Positions 7,773-16,508 are shown, counted from the first letter of the stretch. The stretch is DNA of 64,000 bases from Fundidesulfovibrio soli (GCF_022808695.1 NZ_JAKZKW010000007.1:80849-144848), one strand, 5' to 3'. Translations and numbers: made by a program. The notes: generated by a model not told the origin, from the sequence alone.

Positions 7773-8408
7773 GACTCAAACTCCAGATTGTAGACTGTTA
7801 TTGTGTCCGCCGCTGCTCACTGCGAGCCGCAATCACGAACGCACAGCATAAAGCATCAACCGTGCCAAACTTAAACAACCCGCCAACTGGCCATTCTGGC
7901 CGTATTTTTGCGCCTCCGCACGCAAAAGTACGTTTTTTTCACTTTTCGCGGCGTACGCGAGTACAGTTTTTACACTCGACTCGGGAAGGTGCCCGGTGCC
8001 GATCCCTGGCGGGTTTGCGTCCAGGCGTTCATGAACCGACGGTGACGAGGCGTGGGCATTCAGGGCAGGGGCCGCGCGGCCACGGCCGGGCCGGGCAAGG
8101 GGGAAGGGGGCTACGGACGGCCAAGATGAGCCGCCGTGGGGCGGTAAACCAGGGCTGGAGGCTGCTCAGGGGAAGGCGGGGCTGCCGGTGAAACCGGCGG
8201 ATGTCGCGGCCACCGCTGCAGGCCATCCCCTGCTTCGGTTTTCGCCTGAGCCGCCGATGCCATTGGCGCTGAGGCCCCCCCGGGAGGCCGAAACGCTGCT
8301 CCGGGCGTGGGCGGAAGCCAAACTGACAGAGCCCCCCCCAACGCCAAAATGGCCGATCAATACCACCGGGGTAAGTCTAGAAGACCAGCAACGCCGACTC
8401 TGACGAAT
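7773..8408. other. Gene-poor stretch upstream of the Ala/Lys-rich gene
   Basis: About 640 bp without a convincing gene. The part 7840-7990 is AT-richer. It holds a TTTTGCG/CGCAAAA inverted repeat (near 7904-7926) followed by a T run, which may be a weak terminator or an operator. The part 8000-8400 is very GC-rich; its short ORFs lack ribosome binding sites. No tRNA pattern was found. Confidence 0.5.
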
Positions 8409-8624
8409 AAAAAAGAGGGCGGCCATCAAATGGTCGCCCTTATGGAAATTTCCGGGGAGCTTTAGCGCCGGAGTCGGATTGCCGACATGCTCACCTACCT
8501 TCAGGTGTGGCTCTTAATAGTGCGAATTATTGCTCCCCAGTTCCTCTGCGCCTCTCTGCGCGGGTATGGTTGGAACGGTTTATTTCGCTCACCCCTCCGT
8601 TTATCGTTGGAGGCTGACGGCCTC
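8409..8624 (-). ncRNA. ssrS: Probable 6S RNA (SsrS)
   Basis: A stand-alone leftward transcription unit with its own promoter (8631-8658) and a strong terminator (8416-8440 hairpin, U run 8414-8409). Its centre carries GGTGAGCATG (minus strand 8495-8486) followed directly by a hairpin GTCGG-caa-TCCGAC. This closely matches the apical segment of E. coli 6S RNA, where GGUGAGCAUG is followed by a CUCGG...UCCGAG hairpin. Outer segments GGGGAGC (near 8539-8533) and GCTCCCC (near 8460-8454) can pair across a largely unpaired region, as in the 6S closing stem and central bubble. 6S RNA binds sigma-70 RNA polymerase in stationary phase. The exact 5' end is uncertain. Confidence 0.6.
8416..8440 (-). 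terminator. Terminator of the 6S-like RNA
   Basis: An 11-bp stem (8416-8426 with 8430-8440, one G-T pair, loop CAA). On the minus strand it is followed by a U run (A8409-A8414 on the plus strand). Orientation fits leftward transcription only. Confidence 0.85.
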
Positions 8625-8630
8625 ATGTTC

Positions 8631-8658
8631 AATATAAGCCTGATTTCCGGGCTGTCCA
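8631..8658 (-). promoter_or_regulatory. Sigma-70 promoter for the 6S-like RNA
   Basis: On the minus strand, -35 TGGACA (8658-8653) and -10 TATATT (8636-8631) are separated by 16 bp. This places the transcription start near 8624. Confidence 0.6.
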
Positions 8659-8691
8659 GGGAGGCAACCTCCCTCCCCCCTGAAAAACCAC

Positions 8692-8724
8692 AAAAAAAGC
8701 CGCGACGCCCGGGGGCGTCGCGGC
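8692..8724 (-). terminator. Rho-independent terminator of the glycosyltransferase gene
   Basis: Perfect 11-bp stem GCCGCGACGCC/GGCGTCGCGGC (8699-8709 with 8714-8724). On the minus strand it is followed by seven Us (A8692-A8698 on the plus strand). It lies 25 bp past the stop of the leftward gene at 8749. Confidence 0.9.
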
Positions 8725-8748
8725 CTTGGGACAATCGGAGGCCCGGGC

Positions 8749-9909
8749 TCAGAAACCGCAGGCGGCAAGCAGCTCGGCGAGCACCTTGTCCGCATCGAAG
8801 AACTCCTCGGCGATGCGCCGCGCGCCCGCGCGGTGGCGCGGGTAGTCGGACAGCACGTTCTCGATGGCGGCCTTGGCGTTATCCACGCCGTCGAAGGTCA
8901 CCAGGCCCTCGCCCACGGGCAGATAGGTGCCGAAGCCGGTGTCCTCCACGATCACGGGGCGCCCGGAGGCCAGGTAGGTGGCGGAGCGGTCCGAGAACCA
9001 GCCCGACTTGAGCTGGATGTTCTGCTCCTTGGCCACGGTGAATTCGCCCTTCGAGTCGAGGATGTAGTCGTGGTAGGCCCAAATGTCCTTGGAGAGCAGC
9101 AGGGCGTCGCGCACGTTCCAGCCGTGGGCGGCGAAGCGCTTGGCGTCCTCCTTCATGCCGCTCATGGTCAGGTCGAGCACCACGCCGGGGAGCGTGGAAG
9201 GCAGGTCGATGATGCGCTCGTACTTTTCGCACTTGCGCCAGGAGAGCCGCTTGCCCTCGTGCACGATGTCGCGGCCCTGGGCGTCCCAGCTGCCGATGGT
9301 GGTGAAGGCCTGGCCGGGGGCTTCGCGCATGGGCCACATGTCAAGCACCACGGGCATGCGGGTGGGAATGTATTCGATGCCCGCGAGGTCGATGCCCGTT
9401 GAGCCGGTGGGGATGTTGCAGCCCACGGTGAAAAAGACGTCGTGGCGCTTGTAGTAGTCCCGGGTCCAATCATCGCCCGCGATCTTGGACTGCGTGAAGA
9501 TGGGGTCCGTGTCGATGATGGCCCGCACCTTGGCCTTCATGTAGGGCTCGCGCAAGGGGATGACGCCCGAGACGTTCAGGAACAGGTCCGCGTTGACGCA
9601 GTAGTTCTCCAAGGCGTCGCGCTCCATGCCCCAGAGTTTGTTCTCGAAGATGGAGTTGTAGGCCCAGCGCCCGCCAAGACCGATGGCCTCCATGGCCTCG
9701 GCGAGCACCTTGCGCCCGTGGCTGGAGTCGGCCGAGGCATAGCCCTTGTTGGGGTCGAAGGGTAGCGCCCATTCGGCCGTGTCTTCCAGGAAGATGACCT
9801 CGTGCCCAAGGCGGGTGAGCCCCTTGAGCATGTGCATGAGCATCCAGACCTGACCGCCGAGGGGAAACCCGACAGCATACCCGCCGACTACGACCTTGAG
9901 TTTGCGCAT
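8749..9909 (-). CDS. Glycosyltransferase (GT-B fold, GT4-like)
   Basis: A 386-residue protein. The N-terminus (MRKLKVVVGGYAVGFPLGGQ, then LTRLGHEVIFLEDT) fits the acceptor-binding Rossmann half of a GT-B enzyme. The C-terminal half has SDRSATYLASGRPVIVEDTGFG followed by LPVGEGLVTF, the usual donor-binding segment of GT4-like enzymes. It lies 4 bp after the polysaccharide deacetylase gene on the same strand, so the two form an operon that probably modifies a surface polysaccharide. Donor and acceptor cannot be read from sequence. Confidence 0.8.
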   Translation of the reverse strand: MRKLKVVVGGYAVGFPLGGQVWMLMHMLKGLTRLGHEVIFLEDTAEWALPFDPNKGYASADSSHGRKVLAEAMEAIGLGGRWAYNSIFENKLWGMERDALENYCVNADLFLNVSGVIPLREPYMKAKVRAIIDTDPIFTQSKIAGDDWTRDYYKRHDVFFTVGCNIPTGSTGIDLAGIEYIPTRMPVVLDMWPMREAPGQAFTTIGSWDAQGRDIVHEGKRLSWRKCEKYERIIDLPSTLPGVVLDLTMSGMKEDAKRFAAHGWNVRDALLLSKDIWAYHDYILDSKGEFTVAKEQNIQLKSGWFSDRSATYLASGRPVIVEDTGFGTYLPVGEGLVTFDGVDNAKAAIENVLSDYPRHRAGARRIAEEFFDADKVLAELLAACGF

Positions 9910-9913
9910 CCTT

Positions 9914-10978
9914 TTAGGATTCCTTCTTGCTCAACGTTTTTGTGCGTTGCCCGTTCTTGCGCTGAAGCTCCTGCATGATCCGCGTGCCCTCACGCACTGT
10001 GACCACGGGAATGTTCTCGGAGGCCAGCCACTGGCAGAGCGCGTCGAGGTTCTCGGGGGAATAAGGTTCCCAGCCGAGGGAATCGCCAACGCCGTGGAAG
10101 CAAAGAACCACCCACCCGCCATAATGCAGGCAGTGGTCCCTGATGATGTGGCTGAGCGACTGCACGGTGTCGTGCTCGTGCACCATGAAGCGCTTGATTG
10201 CGTAAGGATCGAAGGTGGCCGGGCGGTTGTCCGAGTCGCGCCCGGTGCAGGCCCTGGCGTAGTAGTCCACGCTCATGGCCTTCACGTCGTCGGTCCAGTA
10301 GTTGTAGGGGGCGATGAATGTGTCCACGTTGAAGCCCGCCTCGCGCAGGATGCGCCGGGACTGCTCCAGTTCGCGCTGGTAGGAGCCCACGCGGATGTCG
10401 AGCGACTGGGGCGGCAATGCGCGATAGGGGTGCACGTGAAGTTCCGCTATGGTCCTGTCGTACCAGTAGGAGCCTTTGGTGGCCTCCACCTGGTCGGCGC
10501 TCTCCACCGGCACCAGGGGCATTTCGTCCTGGTAGATCCCGGAGACGAGGTCGTACTCGTACTGGGCCTGGTAGTGGTCGATCCGCTTGGCGTCCAGGCG
10601 CCACCCCGGGATGCGCTCCTGGGCGTAGGTCCTGGGGATGGAGATGGGGCGGGTGTGGGTCAGGCTGTGGGAGGCCACTTCCCAGCCGGCCTGCTCCAAC
10701 TCACGCACCTGGGGGATGTCCATGTAGTCGTTGTTGCCCGACGTCACCCTGCTGGCCACAATGCCCACCGTCGCCAGCTGGTTGCGCCTGCGCAGGATGG
10801 GGAAGGCCTTGGTGTAGTTGGTGATGATGCCGTCATCGAAGGTGAAGGTCATCATGCCCTTGGGCAGGCGGGGCTCCGCCGCTTCGGCGGAGGGCACGGG
10901 GATCGCTCCGGGTGCGAGGCCGGTGCCGAGCGCGGCGGTCAGCCCGGCGAGAGCACCGAGGAATTTACGTCGTTGCAT
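9914..10978 (-). CDS. Polysaccharide deacetylase, Tat-exported
   Basis: From ATG 10978 the 354-residue product begins MQRRKFLGALAGL, a twin-arginine signal. The NodB fold follows: TFTFDDG (D48, D49 as catalytic base and metal ligand) at about residue 44, then SHSLTH (metal-binding His pair) near residue 108. The region GGWVVLCFHGVG near the C-terminus provides the late catalytic His. Such enzymes remove N- or O-acetyl groups from chitooligosaccharide-like or exopolysaccharide chains. Tat export suggests a periplasmic folded enzyme. It is co-transcribed with the downstream glycosyltransferase. Confidence 0.85.
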   Translation of the reverse strand: MQRRKFLGALAGLTAALGTGLAPGAIPVPSAEAAEPRLPKGMMTFTFDDGIITNYTKAFPILRRRNQLATVGIVASRVTSGNNDYMDIPQVRELEQAGWEVASHSLTHTRPISIPRTYAQERIPGWRLDAKRIDHYQAQYEYDLVSGIYQDEMPLVPVESADQVEATKGSYWYDRTIAELHVHPYRALPPQSLDIRVGSYQRELEQSRRILREAGFNVDTFIAPYNYWTDDVKAMSVDYYARACTGRDSDNRPATFDPYAIKRFMVHEHDTVQSLSHIIRDHCLHYGGWVVLCFHGVGDSLGWEPYSPENLDALCQWLASENIPVVTVREGTRIMQELQRKNGQRTKTLSKKES

Positions 10979-11357
10979 GGTCCAATACTCCGTTGCGGTA
11001 CCCGCTGCGGCCCCGAGTGCTCGGGGACGAGGCCGGGATTGCCGCTTTGCATGCAAATGCCGGACCGAACCGGGCATGAGCCTGCGCATGGCGACGTCCG
11101 CGGTGTCTTCCCCGGACGTTTGATATACCAAAATGGTCCTGAAATCAATGCGGACCGCCAACCAGCCTACATTACGACATTTTTGCGCCGTCCAGGACGG
11201 TGCGAGCCGCAGCGGCTTGACCCCCCGCAGCAACCTGTTAGTGTCGCGCCGCCGGCAATGACCGGCCACAGCTTGCTATCTATCGAAAATTATTTGCCAT
11301 CGTGGCGCCGCCGCCCGGAAGTGACGGTCACGGTCGCCACTGATGAGGGGAACAACG
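10979..11357. promoter_or_regulatory. Divergent intergenic region between deacetylase and 11358 gene
   Basis: About 380 bp without a gene. A possible leftward promoter for the deacetylase is TTGATT (minus strand 11148-11143) and TATATC (11127-11122) with a short 15-bp spacer. The rightward gene has a GAGGGG ribosome binding site at 11346-11350. No other structure was seen. Confidence 0.35.
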
Positions 11358-11822
11358 ATGCACCGCCCCGGATTGTACCTGGCCGCGGCCCTGACGCTCG
11401 CCGCCATCGGGCTGGCAGCCGAGGCCCACGCGGAGCCAAAACATTACCAGGTCTCACAGCGCCACTTCGAAGAGCTGGCCGACAGGTCGTCCCGTCTGGC
11501 CCGCGAGGCGGACGGCACCAGCGACATCAACGCCTGCAACTATTTCACCGCCGTGGCCATGACCTACGCCGTGCGGGCGCACGTGCTTGCCCAGCTCGCC
11601 GACCTGGCCGCGCAGCTGCGCCAGCCCGAGGACAGGGCCTTGGCCCGTCAGAAGCTGGCCGAATCTCAGGCCTACACCAGCCCCTACCTCGAAACCGACC
11701 TCAAGATGCTTGAGAACCTGAGCGCCAGCACGCGTAACTCCGGCATCCGGGAAACGGGAATGCGCCTGCTCAACGAGCTCCGAGTCTTCGCCCGCAACGT
11801 CGCGGTGCGCCCGAAGGACTAG
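11358..11822 (+). CDS. Hypothetical exported helical protein
   Basis: A 154-residue product from ATG 11358, chosen because GAGGGG lies 7 nt upstream; ATG 11343 is an alternative. The signal peptide ends AEAHA. The mature part is strongly helical and Ala/Leu/Arg-rich (VRAHVLAQLADLAAQLRQ) with one Cys. It converges with the O-antigen-ligase gene with only 3 bp between stops and no terminator hairpin. Function unknown. Confidence 0.7.
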   Translation: MHRPGLYLAAALTLAAIGLAAEAHAEPKHYQVSQRHFEELADRSSRLAREADGTSDINACNYFTAVAMTYAVRAHVLAQLADLAAQLRQPEDRALARQKLAESQAYTSPYLETDLKMLENLSASTRNSGIRETGMRLLNELRVFARNVAVRPKD

Positions 11823-11825
11823 CGC

Positions 11826-13790
11826 TCACAGGCCCGGCCCGAGGATCCACACGCCCAGGGCGCGGTGGTCCTTGATACCGGATTGCAGCGGGAAATATTG
11901 TCTGGAAACCCGGACGCCCACAAGGTCGCCCTCCTTGGCCGCTTCGGCCGGGATGGTCAGAGTGGCCTGGCGTTCGGGCGAGGCGTCCAGCACCGCCCTG
12001 GCCACCGTGCGCCCGCCTGCGAGCAGCTCAACGCTCACCGGGCTTGCGGCCAGGTCCGGGTGCGGCGTCCCGACCAGATAAGTCCAGGGTCCCGGTCCGG
12101 CAAGGGGCCAAGTCGAAGCGCCGCAACTCCAACGCACCGTGCGCCCCTCCACCAGTTCGGGGCCTGAAAGCCCCTGCACCCGGGCCGGGTCGGCCTGCGC
12201 GTAGTTCCCCAGGCCGTAGCGCGCGGCCGTGGCCGCCTGACCGGCGTTGAAGAGGTTCGCCAGCAGCGCCAGGCACACCGCCAGCGCGGCCACGTCGCGG
12301 CCCCTGCGGGCGGTGAACTCCGCCAGCCAGCCGCCCTCCTCGTCCTCCAGGCGCAGGCAGTGGGCCAGCATGCCGAAGCACAATAGCCATACGGCCGGGA
12401 TGTAGATCATCTCCTGGAAGAAGCCGAACAGGTGGAAACTGCCCAGGGCCAGCAGCGCGGCCAGGCTGGCCGGGTCGGCCCGCCGCCGGTGGCGGATCAG
12501 GCAAAGCCGTCCGGCCCTGAGCGCCAGCAGCAGCCACAGGCCCAGCCCCAGCGCGCCGCCGCCGGCGAATATCTGGATGTACAGGTTGTGGGTGGCCTCG
12601 AAGGCCTCGGCATCCGCCGGGATGGTTTGGGCCAGGGCGCTCCGTTCCACGCTCATGAGCTTGCGGTAGTGCCAGGCGTAGGTTTCGTAGCCCATGCCCG
12701 CCAGGGGAGCCTCCAGGCCAACGAGCAGGCCGCTGCGGAACACCGTGGGGCGCGGGGTGTCCAGGAAGAGCTCAAGGCGCTGGCTTATCATGGTGGCCAG
12801 GGGGAAGTTGAGCAGCGAGATCTTGGTGGCCGCCAGGAAGCCGTAGACTCCCGCCCCCACCACGCCCACCACGGCCACGCCCAGCAGCGCGCCGCGCAGC
12901 ATGCGCCGGTAGTGCAGGACGAAGAGGTCGAAGCGGCCCGTGTCGGCCACGATGAGCGCCACGGCCAGCAGCCCGGAGACCAGCCAGGCGGCGCGGGCCA
13001 TGGTCAGCACCATGGCGGCCAGGGCCAGGGCCAGGAGCCCGTAGAGGGCGGGCCTGCCGCGCCTCCTGCCCAGGAGCAGCAGGAACGGGAATCCCACGCA
13101 GACGTACTCGGCGAACCAGCCGGGATTGAGGAACAACGAGGTGAGCCGGTCGCTCATGGCAAAGGCCCGCCCCTTGGCCAGGAAGAACTCGGCCAGCCCG
13201 AAGACCAGCGCGGCCGGGATGCCCGCCGCCACGCCGCGCAGCAGGGCCGCCTGCGGCCCGGCGTCGTTCAGGCGGGAGAGCGCCCAGGCGAACAGGGCGT
13301 AGAGCGCCAGGCGGTCCATGGCCGCGAAGGCGTAGAAGCTGCTGTCCGCCACGCTGTAGAACACCAGGCGCGCCCAGGCCCGGGGGCCGAAATCGAGCCA
13401 GGCTCCCGCCAGCTCGCCCAGCGGCAGCGTCACGACGCCGCAGAGCATCACGGCGACGAAGGCCGCAGCCCAGACGCGCAGCGGCCCCCAGGAGCCGTTG
13501 GTTGCGGGCTGGGCCAGCAGGGAGAGCGTGAGGCAGCTCACCAGGAAGTGCAGCACCTGGGCGTGGGCCGAGTAGGACTGGAAGCCGAAGAAGACCAGCC
13601 CCGCACCCAGGGCCGCCGTCAGATATCCGGGCAGGCTCCGCCAGCGCAGGCAGGCCGCGCAGGCCACGGCCCAGAGGAGCCCGGCCAGGCGCACGCGCGG
13701 CCCCATGTCCCAGAGCAGGATGCCGGAAAGCGATGCGTTGGCGGCCAGGAAGGCCGCCGCCAGGCCGGTGGTGAAGGTGTTGCGTCGCAT
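11826..13790 (-). CDS. O-antigen ligase/polymerase-like membrane protein (Wzy_C)
   Basis: A 654-residue polytopic membrane protein with about a dozen hydrophobic segments, from MRRNTFTTGLAAAFLAANAS onward. The large periplasmic loop carries GMGYETYAWHYRKLM and ATHNLYIQIFAGGGALG, which match the conserved loop and following helix of WaaL/Wzy (Wzy_C) proteins. A C-terminal domain of about 130 residues lies outside the membrane. ATG 13790 is 13 bp after the stop of the upstream glycosyltransferase; an earlier start at 13853 would overlap that gene. It probably ligates or polymerises a lipid-linked glycan at the periplasmic face. Confidence 0.82.
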   Translation of the reverse strand: MRRNTFTTGLAAAFLAANASLSGILLWDMGPRVRLAGLLWAVACAACLRWRSLPGYLTAALGAGLVFFGFQSYSAHAQVLHFLVSCLTLSLLAQPATNGSWGPLRVWAAAFVAVMLCGVVTLPLGELAGAWLDFGPRAWARLVFYSVADSSFYAFAAMDRLALYALFAWALSRLNDAGPQAALLRGVAAGIPAALVFGLAEFFLAKGRAFAMSDRLTSLFLNPGWFAEYVCVGFPFLLLLGRRRGRPALYGLLALALAAMVLTMARAAWLVSGLLAVALIVADTGRFDLFVLHYRRMLRGALLGVAVVGVVGAGVYGFLAATKISLLNFPLATMISQRLELFLDTPRPTVFRSGLLVGLEAPLAGMGYETYAWHYRKLMSVERSALAQTIPADAEAFEATHNLYIQIFAGGGALGLGLWLLLALRAGRLCLIRHRRRADPASLAALLALGSFHLFGFFQEMIYIPAVWLLCFGMLAHCLRLEDEEGGWLAEFTARRGRDVAALAVCLALLANLFNAGQAATAARYGLGNYAQADPARVQGLSGPELVEGRTVRWSCGASTWPLAGPGPWTYLVGTPHPDLAASPVSVELLAGGRTVARAVLDASPERQATLTIPAEAAKEGDLVGVRVSRQYFPLQSGIKDHRALGVWILGPGL

Positions 13791-13803
13791 GGGCCAGGGG
13801 CTT

Positions 13804-14793
13804 TTACCGCAGCCCGGCCCAGAAATCGAGTACCGCCTGACGCTGCGGCCCAAGCCCGTAGGCGCGGGCCGTGCGGGCGCAGTTCCCGAGCACCGAGGCC
13901 AGCTTCGGACCGCCGGCGCGCCAGAGATTCAGGGCTTTCTCCAGGCCCAGGGCCGCGCCCATCACGTCGTTGTCGTAGGCGAAGAAGCCGTTGCCGCCCC
14001 AGGGCATCTCGTCCACGGGGCACGGGGGCGGGCAGCCGCCCTCCCCGGCCTGGCGCATGTAGTCCCAGCCGCCCAGGCCGGCGAAGCCCACGGGGATTGC
14101 CCCGCAGGCCATTGCCTCCAGCGGAGGAAGCGGGCAGCCCTCGGGGAAACCCGAAGCCAGGAAGACGTGGCTGCGGCCCAGGGCGGCGGCCACCCCGGCC
14201 TGATCCATGCCGCCGATCTCCAGCCACTCCAGGTCCGTGTGGCCGCGCGCCTGGACCACCGCGCGGACCTGCTCGGCCAGGGCCTTGTTCTTGCGGGGCA
14301 TCCAGGCCACGGTGAGCTTGCCGGGCTTGGCTTCCGGGGCGCGGAACAGCTCCAGGTCGATGCCGGGACGCAGGATGGGGGCATCCACGCCGAGCGCCTC
14401 GCGCATGAACCAGGCCACCGGGCGCGACACGGCCAGCAGACCCACGGGCAGGCTGCGCCAGTCCACCCCCGGGGGCAGGCCCGTGAACAGGTAGGCCCAG
14501 TTCTGCACGTAGGCCAGGCAGCGCGCCTTGGCCTGGAGGCCGGGCGCTAGGCCGTTGACCCAGCCCTCGGGCACCACCCACACGTCGCCCGGGCCAACGC
14601 CGCTGCCGGCCGCATCCACCTCCGGCAGTTCGGGCGCGTCGGGCCGCCAGACCGCCTTTTCGCGCAGGGCGAGGCGCACATCGTGCCCGGCTTCGTGCAG
14701 GAAGGACGCCATGCGGTAGATCACCGCCACGCCTCCTGCCGGTTTGCGGACGGGGGGGATGAAGAAGAAGGTGGTGGAGCGTTTGGCTTGCAT
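13804..14793 (-). CDS. Glycosyltransferase family 4-like
   Basis: From ATG 14793 the 329-residue product begins MQAKRSTTFFFIPPVRKPAGG, with the G-G-V-A-V acceptor loop typical of GT4. The donor half has LTVAWMPRKNKAL, VFLASGFPEGCPLPPLEAMACG (the E-x7-E motif) and GAIPVGFAGLGG. It is followed by the O-antigen-ligase-like gene, so both act in building one surface glycan. The gene diverges from the phosphofructokinase gene, with 64 bp between starts. Confidence 0.85.
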   Translation of the reverse strand: MQAKRSTTFFFIPPVRKPAGGVAVIYRMASFLHEAGHDVRLALREKAVWRPDAPELPEVDAAGSGVGPGDVWVVPEGWVNGLAPGLQAKARCLAYVQNWAYLFTGLPPGVDWRSLPVGLLAVSRPVAWFMREALGVDAPILRPGIDLELFRAPEAKPGKLTVAWMPRKNKALAEQVRAVVQARGHTDLEWLEIGGMDQAGVAAALGRSHVFLASGFPEGCPLPPLEAMACGAIPVGFAGLGGWDYMRQAGEGGCPPPCPVDEMPWGGNGFFAYDNDVMGAALGLEKALNLWRAGGPKLASVLGNCARTARAYGLGPQRQAVLDFWAGLR

Positions 14794-14857
14794 CTTGTTG
14801 TTACCCCGGGGTATTGACTGACCGAACCAGAACCAAACCACGACGACGAGGCCCACC

Positions 14858-16201
14858 ATGCACGAATGCGACCGTTTCGGCCAGCCGTGGCCCAGCCTCT
14901 CCGCCGACGACACCCGTATCCCCACCCTCGGCACCGCGAAGATTCCCAATCCGCGCAAGAGCTCCCTTTTCGTCAGCGACGATCACGGGGTTCTGCTGGA
15001 TGTCGCCTACCGGCCGGGGGTCGCGAACCCCACCTCCCCTGTGTTCCAGCAGGGCGGGCCGCGCGCCAACATCTACTTCGACCCGCCCAAGACCAAGTGC
15101 GCGGTGGTGACGTGCGGGGGCATCTGCCCCGGCGCCAACGACGTGATCCGCTCCATCGTGATGGAGGCCCACCACGGCTACGACATCTCCGCCATCCTGG
15201 GCGTGCGCTACGGCCTGTCGGGGTTCACCCCCAAATCCAGCCCCGACGTCATGGAGCTGACCCCGGCCAACGTGGCCGATATCCACGAGTTCGGAGGCAC
15301 GGTGCTCGGCTCCTCGCGCGGGCCGCAGAACCCCGAGGACGTGGTGGACGCCCTGGAGCGGCTCAACGTGGGCGTGCTCTTCATGCTGGGCGGCGTGGGC
15401 ACCATGCGCGCGGCCCAGGCCGTGAACGCGGTCACCACAAAGCGCGGGCTGAAGATCGCCGTGGTCTGCGTGCCCAAGACCATCGACAACGACATCCACT
15501 TCGTCCACTGCACCTTCGGCTTCGACACCGCCGTGGAGAAGGCCGTGGAGGCCATCCGCTGCGCCCATGTGGAGGCCCTGGGCTCGCCCTACGGCGTGGG
15601 CATGGTCAAGCTCATGGGGCGAGAGTCCGGCTTCATCGCGGCGGCCGCCGCCCTGGCCATCAAGGAGGTCAACTTCGTGCTGGTGCCCGAGCAGACCTTC
15701 ACGCTGGAGGGCCCCGCCGGGTTCCTGCCCACGCTGGAGGCCAGGCTCAAGCGCCGGGGCCACGCCGTGGTGGTGGTGGCCGAGGGGGCGGGCCAGCACC
15801 TGCTGCCCGAGTCCGGTCTTACGGACGCCTCGGGCAACCGCATCCTGGGCGACATCTGCGGCCTGCTCCTCAAGGAGATGAAGCGCTACTTCAAGGACCG
15901 CCTGCCCATGACCGTAAAATACATCGACCCCAGCTACATCATCCGCTCCGTGCCCGCGGGCGCCTCGGACCGGGCCCACTGCAACATGCTGGGGGCCATG
16001 GCCGTGCATGCGGGCATGGCGGGCAAGACCGGGCTCATGGTCACGGAGATCCACGACATCCCGGCCCACGTGCCCCTGCCCCTGGTCACGGTGGAGCGCA
16101 AGCGCATGGACCTCACATCCAACTTCTGGCAGCAGGTGCTCGACTCCACGGGGCAGAACCGCGTGGTGAACACCCCCGGGGCCTGCGGCTGCCCCATCTG
16201 A
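14858..16201 (+). CDS. pfkA: 6-phosphofructokinase, plant/TP0108-type, with altered GGDG motif
   Basis: A 447-residue protein of the long, plant-like PFK group. CGGICPGANDVIRSIV (phosphate-binding loop, near 86), LGVRYGLSGF, PKTIDNDI (catalytic Asp210), MGRESGFIAA and IDPSYIIRSVPAGASD are all present. The nucleotide/metal motif normally GGDGT or GGDDS reads GGVGT, with Val at residue 180 (codon GTG 15395-15397) where a Mg-binding Asp is expected. The GAC-to-GTG change needs two substitutions, so a single read error cannot explain it. Either this enzyme binds metal differently or it has lost or changed activity. ATP- versus PPi-dependence cannot be decided here. Confidence 0.85.
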   Translation: MHECDRFGQPWPSLSADDTRIPTLGTAKIPNPRKSSLFVSDDHGVLLDVAYRPGVANPTSPVFQQGGPRANIYFDPPKTKCAVVTCGGICPGANDVIRSIVMEAHHGYDISAILGVRYGLSGFTPKSSPDVMELTPANVADIHEFGGTVLGSSRGPQNPEDVVDALERLNVGVLFMLGGVGTMRAAQAVNAVTTKRGLKIAVVCVPKTIDNDIHFVHCTFGFDTAVEKAVEAIRCAHVEALGSPYGVGMVKLMGRESGFIAAAAALAIKEVNFVLVPEQTFTLEGPAGFLPTLEARLKRRGHAVVVVAEGAGQHLLPESGLTDASGNRILGDICGLLLKEMKRYFKDRLPMTVKYIDPSYIIRSVPAGASDRAHCNMLGAMAVHAGMAGKTGLMVTEIHDIPAHVPLPLVTVERKRMDLTSNFWQQVLDSTGQNRVVNTPGACGCPI

Positions 16202-16215
16202 GGCGGCGGCCGCGC

Positions 16216-16242
16216 TTGACAGCGCTGGCCCGGGCGTATAGC
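16216..16242 (+). promoter_or_regulatory. Probable sigma-70 promoter for cobT
   Basis: -35 TTGACA (16216-16221) and -10 TATAGC (16237-16242), with a short 15-bp spacer and an extended -10-like G upstream. It lies just ahead of the cobalamin riboswitch, the expected place. Confidence 0.5.
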
Positions 16243-16258
16243 CCTTGCCCTGCCATCT

Positions 16259-16396
16259 CCGGCCGTTACGGAACACGGTGCGAATCCGTGGCGGTCCCGC
16301 CGCAGTAAGCGGAGACGATGCTCGCAATCCACTGTCCCCCCGGGGATGGGAAGGGCGGGCGGAGGACGACCCGCAAGCCTGAAGACGGACGGCCGG
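16259..16396 (+). promoter_or_regulatory. Cobalamin (B12) riboswitch
   Basis: The B12-box landmarks occur in order: GGTGCGAATCCGTGGCGGTC (16278-16297), CCGCCGCAGTAAGCGG, ATCCACTG, GGGAAGGGCGGG and CGCAAGCCTGAAGAC. The ends CCGGCCGT (16259-16266) and ACGGCCGG (16389-16396) pair as the closing P1 stem. It lies upstream of cobT and is followed by a terminator, so adenosylcobalamin binding should lower cobT transcription. Confidence 0.95.
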
Positions 16397-16430
16397 ACTT
16401 GTTTCGCGGATTGGACCTATGGCAACGGCG

Positions 16431-16470
16431 ATCCCTTGACCCCTTCCCGGGGCCAAGGGATTTTTTGTTT
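16431..16470 (+). terminator. Riboswitch-controlled terminator before cobT
   Basis: Stem ATCCCTTG.CCCC with GGGG.CAAGGGAT (16431-16461) followed by TTTTTTGTTT. It ends 39 bp before the cobT start and forms the expression platform of the B12 riboswitch. Confidence 0.85.
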
Positions 16471-16508
16471 TCCCGAACCCGGCGCGTGCCGGTCCCAAAG
16501 GATAGACC

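Noticed and set aside
8029-8347. Overlapping short frames in the GC-rich part of the 7773-8408 region
   Set aside because: No ribosome binding sites, Pro/Arg-rich translations, and frames on both strands are equally open. I also looked for RNase P RNA (GAGGAAAGTCC) and tmRNA signatures and found none.
9896-11713. A 605-codon rightward frame across the deacetylase gene and upstream region
   Set aside because: It is antisense to a gene with a Tat signal and NodB motifs and has no ribosome binding site or domain.
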